Part shown: positions 58,201 to 64,000 of the stretch, piece by piece
Layout: every line of letters begins with the position of its first letter
How positions within the stretch are numbered: position 1 is the first letter of the stretch
NCBI RefSeq assembly: GCF_013426205.1
Contig: NC_089425.1
Span: 3,224,001 to 3,288,000 of the forward strand
Direction of reading: 5' to 3'
Source of the DNA: Metarhizium brunneum
Taxonomy: Eukaryota > Ascomycota > Sordariomycetes > Hypocreales > Clavicipitaceae
Length of the DNA: 64,000 nucleotides
Translations under genes and position numbers: made by a program
Notes under the pieces: generated by a model
Told to the model about the DNA's origin: nothing
What the model saw: the letters and a program-made list of their open reading frames with translations, nothing else
Databases searched by the model: none

Positions 58201-58386
58201 GGCTGCACACTCCACGAGAGGGTATTATCTTCGTCGACCCTCACCCATCGGACTATGTAGGACTGTTTGGGGTAAGAAAGGGTTCAAGAAGCGATGCTGG
58301 ACGCTGGGCGACACTGGCGCGGGGAGATGAGAGCAGCAGGTGTCTCTTACCTTGCTGTGGACCTCGAGCTTCTCAATGCCGGCCAT
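55288..58386 (-). CDS. Oxysterol-binding protein, Osh3-like (GOLD-PH-FFAT-ORD)
   Basis: Three exons (58386-58351, 58262-58186, 58123-55288) give 982 aa. Osh3-type proteins work at ER-plasma membrane contacts and exchange or sense PI4P. Residues 1-145 form a GOLD-like N-terminal domain (MAGIEKLEVHSKSYIVRWVR; TFVVLTYPTG). A PH domain spans about 217-308 (VGTLSKRRRKKGQGYARRFF to KEFQDWARALERAS). An FFAT motif, EFFDAED at 514-520, sits after an acidic-flanked linker and should bind the ER protein VAP/Scs2. The ORD starts near 590, with KPFNPLLGETFE at 678-689. The usual EQVSHHPP signature is here EKVQHRP (706-712), so the second His is Arg. The order of domains matches yeast Osh3. The two small 5' exons were found by frame-consistent splice sites and give a good start. 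Confidence 0.94.
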
Positions 58387-60759
58387 GATGGGTGTCGTGG
58401 CACCGTGGCCCTGGTGTGAGAGACGACAGCTTTAATGGTGGTGGTAGAGAGTGTGGCTGGAAAGCACCGTCTGAGAAGAGCACATGGAGGAGAGCCTTTT
58501 TATCGACTTCGCACGACTTGCAAGATCCGGCTTGGCTAGGGGGAAGCCGTGGCTGTCGTCACTGTTGGTCCCGGCAACCCGCGATTGCTGGGGAACTCGG
58601 AAGCTAAGGAAGCCCTGAGGGAGATGCAGGGAATGTTGGAGAGATGCAGAGCTGATGCAGAGCTGGGTGGCCGAGGCATTATCATGCGCAGAACTGCAGT
58701 CGGGCGTCGCGAACAGGGCTGCGGAGAGTTAGCACAGCTCAAGCGCTGCCATCTGGGACCAGTCAAGTGATCAATGGCGGCCGACCCGGCCAGCACTGGA
58801 CATGGGGAGTTCCACTGGGGCCCCAGGGGGGCTGCATGGGTTGAGCACTTGACAGCACCTGCACATGGAGCATTGCCGAGCGCCCACGCGCTGGAGCCGG
58901 GCTGTATGAACCGCGGCGCAACCAGTTGACATGCCAGGCAGCATTCAACCTGTCATGAATATCAATTGAATAGAAATGTGACCTTCAAGGTGCCCCTCCA
59001 GCCTGCTCAAGGCCAGCCTCGTATAGCCGTGCGGCCATGTTATGTTAGCCCCGAAGTATTAAACTTGTCCGCATTGCAGCTCTCTCACCACTGGCAGCGA
59101 CAATTGGCAGATACCACAGCTCGAACGACGACCATCAATTCACCAGATGCGGCATCTCGAGGCGCGGCTGGGGGTACGGATGGAGGCGCGGGCCAACTCT
59201 TCCCGCCGAACCGCTTTTGCCACCAGGCAACTAACTACTACTACATATGTACCTAGGCACCTAGTAGTTATGAGTTGTACAACATTGAATGCTGTGACTT
59301 GAAACTGCCCCGGATATCGGGGAGCTACGGAACTTGGCGAAACAGAAATAATAACGTGGCGGGTCTTGTGTCTCGCGGTCCAAACCGAACTTGTTTGTGT
59401 TTGTTGCCGACAATGACGACAGCCTGTCTCGTGTCAGCATGGGACCAAAGCTGATCAATTGATGACGTTGGACAGGCCGTGCTTGTATTTAGGGCACCAG
59501 TCAACCGGACATGGAGCTTTTCGCACCATTGCCAGCTTGATGAACTTGACCAACTTTGACCAAACGATTCCCTACTTCGCAGCCAGAGGCACACGGCCGA
59601 TTACTGACTCGCTCCTTCAACCGCGCCGTGTCGGACGCCGTCTTGCCATTGAACCAAGACAGAAAACACAATGCACGGGCGACACACTCCCGACACGCTC
59701 CTCAGGCATGCGAAACCACACGAAAAGCCGTGCTGAAATCCTGAAAGGTAACAGCGATGCCCCCAGCCTCTCGAACCAATGTTGACTGGACCGTCAACTG
59801 GTGTCACTGGCCCACGGCAATGGCAGTGGCATACAGTACATGGCGGGGTCGGTGAGCGCTGAAGAGACAAGATGGTTCAAATGTCCAGCCTCAAGTCTCT
59901 ATGTGTCGAGTCTGGCCTAGTGCTTGGCGGTGGCGCCTGTGCCTGTGCTGCCGGTGCCAGCGGTGCCAGCGGTAGCCGGGACTGGCGGATCAACGGCCAG
60001 CGCACCGTCGACGGTTCCAGGTGTCTGTCGGCAATGCATTGATAGCTGCTAGCCTTAACTGGTCCATGTCAATACTAGTACCAGTACTGCAGCAGATGGG
60101 CAGCACTGAGGCACTGAAATACCAGACTGCCTGGCTTGTCCGCCGCGGTTCGCCTGCGACGACCAAGACCACAGTCCACCAGACCAGACATAGAAGGTCA
60201 AGAGGTCTAGATGTCTGATGTCTGGACGTGCGTCCAGGCTAATAGCGCTCGATACCCCACTGTGGATCGAATGCCATGCTTTGGGTTCGAGACCCCACCA
60301 TGGAGCACGCACCCTTCAACTTGAGAATGTTGGCCTAACCCTTGACGGCAGCTAACCGGGCCAGGACGTCTTGATGTTTCTCCTTTTCGGCCAGACCATC
60401 CGTCAAACGTCAAGTCGTTTTCAACATCACAACGGCGGCGGGAGTCGAGAGGTGCGCTCACAGCGTTCTGCTAATCTCTTTGTTTGCGTAGCTTTTGTTT
60501 CCTCCAACTTGGACTCCTTGCCTCCTCGCCTTACGTTTGCCCTTTACCCTTACTTTTTTTTTTCCTTCTTCCTTTTATCTTCTCGCCATGGTCCTTGAAT
60601 AACTTCCATTATTTCTCCCATGCGACTGCTCTTCACCTTGGTTTCCGTCATTCTACCTCGTTTCTCTCGCAAGATATCCAACCTCCAACTTGGCTTGCAA
60701 CAGGGCCCTTGAAATTGCTTCGTACCATACAATACCATAACGTATAATCTTCCCTCGCC
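58387..60759. promoter_or_regulatory. Divergent intergenic region (OSBP / ArfGAP)
   Basis: About 2.4 kb with both promoters. Part 60497-60590 is a strong CT-rich tract with a TTTTTTTTTT run, the likely start region of the ArfGAP gene. A TACCTAGGCACCTAG element lies at 59249-59265. A GGTGCCAGC tandem lies at 59951-59977, which in one minus frame reads as a Gly/Thr/Ala-rich peptide of about 44 codons; not called as a gene. Confidence 0.45.
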
Positions 60760-62917
60760 ATGGCCAGTGCTTTAAGTAAGCGCCAGCAAGCGCGCAATGA
60801 GAAGGCTCTCCAAGACCTTGTCCACCATGTCCCGGGCAACAATTTATGCGCAGACTGTCACGCGAGGAACCCAGGTTTGTTCAAGCTCCTCCGTGTATTT
60901 GAATTGGTCAGCCTACCTACTGACGCAAACCGCCCTTACAGCTTGGGCATCATGGAGTGTATGAAAGAAATATCCCCACCCACCGGCGCTCGAATCTCCT
61001 TCGATACTGATCAGTTCGTAGTTGGGCGTTTTCCTATGTATGCGCTGTGCTGCGATACACCGAAAGCTAGGGACTCATATCTCCAAAGTCAAGTCGCTGA
61101 GTATGGACAGCTGGTCCAACGAGCAGGTTGATGTACGCTACGACAGCTCTACACCATGAGATCTGGCCGCTTTGGAATGACTGACAAGAGTGTTCTAGAA
61201 CATGCGCAAAGTTGGCAACGTTACTTCGAACCAGATTTACAACCCCGAGGGTCGAAAAGCACCGGTACCGATTGACGCGGACGAGGCGGACTCGGCCATG
61301 GAGCGTTTTATTCGCCAGAAGTACATTCATAATGTCGCCGTCAAGTCCGGCACGCCGCGAAGCCGAGGATCCGACGAAGGTACACCCCCGCCGCTGCCGC
61401 CCAAGAACTCGACAAAATTCGGATTCAGATCAGCTTCGTCTATTTTCCCCCTAACGTCTCGCGCAAAGAAGGAGCAGCGAGTGCTAGGCGGTTCGAATGG
61501 CAGCGCAGTGCCGTCCCCGACATTGCCGAATAAACCTTCTAGGCTTTTCGGGGCCACCGTCGATTATGCTGCACCGGATGAAACCGACAAGAAACTGACA
61601 AGACTTTATGAAATGGGGTTTCAGGATCCTCAGCGTAATGCCATCGTTCTTAAAGGTGTCAACGGCAATCTGGACCAGGCGGTTGAGGCTTTGGTCCGAC
61701 TAGGAGAAGGCAGAAATCCATCCCCAGCACTTATGCCAGCGTCTCGAGAACCTACATTGCGTGCCACAAAGTCCATGACTCCATTGAATTCGAACTCAGG
61801 CTCAGCTGGGGTCGGGCTGAGCTTAAGCGTTCCGCAGAAACCGATGCTCGATAGACCAACGTCGTCATCCACCACGTCTACGAATCCCTTTGATATGATG
61901 CCGCCTGCACAACCTCAAACCGCCCAGTCTACAGGCACGCTGCATAATAAGAACCCATATAATGGCACGAACAATCCTTTCGGAGCTCCTTCGCAGCAAG
62001 TCGATCTCAGCCAGGCGCTCCAGGGTCTGCATGTGTCAACGTCCGCATCTCATCCGACATTCTTTCCTCAGTCTAATGGGGTACATCAATTACAAATGTC
62101 ACAGCAGCAGCAACTGTATCAGCAGTACATGTCGCCGTCTGCTCCCGCTAGCCCTCAAAGTTATCAACCCATGACCTTCCAGAGCAGCATGACATATCCG
62201 CAGCCGATTTCTTCACTCCAGCAACCCATGCAGACGGGCTACAACCCGTTCTTCTCCCAACCGTCGAGTCCAGCTCCACCGCCGCAAAATTTGACCGTGA
62301 AAACGGCACAAGGAGGGTTTGCCAATAATCCGTTCTTACGATCCCCTTCGAGAATAGCATCACCGCCTCTTATACAGATACCGGAACAGGCCCAATCCAA
62401 CTTTGCCGAGTCGCCGTTCCTGAGTACATCACCCCAACCGCTTCCGACACCATCGAATCCTTTCTTTACCAACATGCATCAGCCGCAGCCGCAAGTACAG
62501 CAATTTGTGCAACAATCATATGCTGTTCAGCAACCCCAACAGCCGTACTACCAGAAACCCCGACATGACAAGGCTTCGATAATGGCGCTATTTAATCAAC
62601 CTGGACAATACACCCCCAAGCCTGCAGCCACAGAGCCAAGTATGAATACAACAACCCCAAGTATACCAGAAAATCAGGCTATCTACACTCAGTCTACCCA
62701 GCCACTGCCCACGGCAAACCAGCAACCACACAGTACGTCACAGCCAATAACTGGGAATACGAATCCATATATGAACCAAACTACGACCCAATCGGATCCT
62801 TTCGCATCAAATAAGCATATTAGCAGAGAGAGTATGAACCTTGGCCTTGATATGGCTTGGACCAATGGAAGACACAGCCCAGATGCATTTGCGAGTCTGA
62901 GCGCAAGGCATGTATAA
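60760..62917 (+). CDS. ArfGAP with UBA domain and NPF motifs (Gts1/Ucp3-like)
   Basis: Four exons (60760-60874, 60942-60958, 61022-61132, 61199-62917) give 653 aa. ArfGAPs stimulate GTP hydrolysis by Arf in vesicle traffic; members with a UBA domain (yeast Gts1, fission yeast Ucp3) are linked to endocytosis and actin. The Zn finger is C30-x2-C33-x16-C50-x2-C53, with Arg58 (AAIHRKLG) as the arginine finger, followed by [19 protein letters not shown]. Exon 2 is only 17 bases and encodes AWASWS; it is needed to build the finger. The UBA lies at about 212-250 ([28 protein letters not shown]). The rest is Gln/Pro/Ser-rich with five NPF motifs at about 310, 340, 430, 458 and 501, ligands for EH domains of endocytic coat proteins. 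Confidence 0.94.
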
Positions 62918-64000
62918 TGCTAATGAGAGGGGATGAAACGGAACTGTCAAAGTTGAACAAGATGCATATTCGGTGTAAGTGGTAGCAGAATCTGTATGAT
63001 GTGGATATTCATGTTGTGTTAGGAGGAGAGTTAGACAGTATGGCGTTGAGAGTGACAATGCCGATCGATGCGTAAGCCGACAAATTGCAGATGGTCACCA
63101 AGCTCAGAGTTGCTACACAGCTTGGTGACGCATACCATGCCGTTTGCCGCAGTTGATGGGGTGTCCCTCAGAGAGCAGATGCAAACGAAAATTCAGATGT
63201 AAGTATTTTGGATTGGTTAATAATACCCGTGCAGCCTGTGATCTCCTCTTCGAGTGCAAGTTACCTGTCAGCGACTAAGTGGGCGAGCCCACCTAGCCGC
63301 CAACGAGCGCGTAGTTTCATGTACTCCGTAACTCTCTTTCAGACGATGCGGAGTATTGGGCTCGACCATTGATTGGGAGACGTGTAACTGTTAAGTAGCA
63401 CTACTTCATGCCCAGCCTTGTGCTCCTGCAAAATTAGTCACATCAATTTGCATTCACGCAATTGGCGACGCAATGACGAACTTGTCTAGTCGCCGAGACG
63501 CCTTGCTCGACGGCTACGTCGGGCTTGGCGGGCAGGCCTCAGGCTGGACATGAAGGTATGCACGTGGTCGCAGACAGTGCCTTTGACGCGAGGCTGACTG
63601 TACAGACGAAGCAATTGTCAAGCCATTCGCTGGTCTGCAGCTAGCTGGAAGTGCTGCGTCTTTGTTCTCGGCACGGTACGAAAACGCCATTGCAGACAGT
63701 GCTGCAGAGTTTCCCACGCTGCGCCGCTCTCCGTCTAATCCGGCCGGATGGTGCATGGCGTTTCACAGCTGGCTCTGGTGGTCCGCCACGAAATGACTGG
63801 ACATCGAAGGATCCAGTCGGGGTGTCTCAGGTGACTTGTCACCGCTCTCCCCCCGACACCAGCAGTTCTGCTTTTTCTTCTCCCAATCCACACACGTTGC
63901 ACCGCACAAATCCATCTCAACCTCGCTTTTCCACGCAGCCGACTTTCGCAGCACACCTTCCGATCTTCTATCGATTGCATCTTTGTCTCACCGACTAATT
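62918..64000. other. Right-end intergenic region
   Basis: No complete gene is supported. It has the ArfGAP 3' UTR, a GTACTCCGTA element at 63321-63330, and at its right end (63840-63995) a CT-rich stretch that looks like the promoter and leader of a plus-strand gene beginning outside the window. Confidence 0.4.

Noticed and set aside
60270..60310. GGGTTCGAGACCCC-like sequence resembling a tRNA T arm.
   Set aside because: No matching A box, anticodon arm or acceptor stem could be built in the preceding 80 bases on either strand.
60760..61131. A continuous 123-codon frame from the ArfGAP start.
   Set aside because: It reads through three introns; after the first intron it loses the conserved ArfGAP sequence, which is recovered only by splicing.

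Overview
The window looks like a chromosome segment of a filamentous ascomycete, most likely a sordariomycete of the order Hypocreales. The grounds are short 50-140 bp spliceosomal introns with GTRNGT donors and CTAAC/CTGAC branch sites, roughly one gene per 4 kb, GPI-anchored fungal cell-wall enzymes and giant 'involucrin-repeat' type proteins. Species cannot be told from sequence alone. No rRNA, tRNA, CRISPR or virus-like sequence was seen. Gene models were built by hand by joining reading frames at splice sites; every junction given keeps frame.

Layout, left to right: a 3-methyladenine DNA glycosylase (+, ~0.6-1.7 kb); a 4.1 kb gap ending in a probable 5'-UTR intron; the GPI protein Ecm33 (+, 5.8-7.1 kb); an SPF45/DRT111-type splicing factor (-, 7.9-9.6 kb); a ~220 bp terminal-inverted-repeat element in the divergent promoter; the DEAD-box helicase Dbp5 (+, 10.7-12.3 kb); a giant 3464-residue acidic low-complexity protein with a 10.2 kb last exon (+, 15.0-25.6 kb); ribosomal protein L22 (+); a mitochondrial carrier (-); a GH76 Dcw1-like mannosidase (+, with a GC-AG intron); an orphan 277-aa protein with a Cys cluster (+); a small secreted lysozyme-like protein of bacterial aspect (-); a second large low-complexity protein of 1730 aa (-, 37.2-42.5 kb); a 4.3 kb gap; a single-pass membrane protein with two PPxY motifs (-); a second copy of the inverted-repeat element; TFIIH subunit Tfb5 (+); a peroxisomal-type dienoyl-CoA isomerase (-); a GH72 glucanosyltransferase (-); an Osh3-like oxysterol-binding protein (-); and an ArfGAP with UBA domain and NPF motifs (+).

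Most genes are housekeeping and do not form a pathway cluster. Three of them (Ecm33, Dcw1-like, GH72) are GPI-anchored cell-wall proteins. Two (OSBP, ArfGAP) and perhaps the PPxY membrane protein act in membrane traffic. SPF45, Dbp5 and Tfb5 act in mRNA or DNA transactions. The parts least explained by known families are the two giant low-complexity proteins, which point toward each other and may relate to the leashin/Woronin-body tether class (a hypothesis), the paired inverted-repeat elements that sit only in two divergent promoters, the bacterial-like secreted protein, and the PPxY membrane protein. Intergenic DNA also carries recurring palindromic TACGGAGTA tracts.
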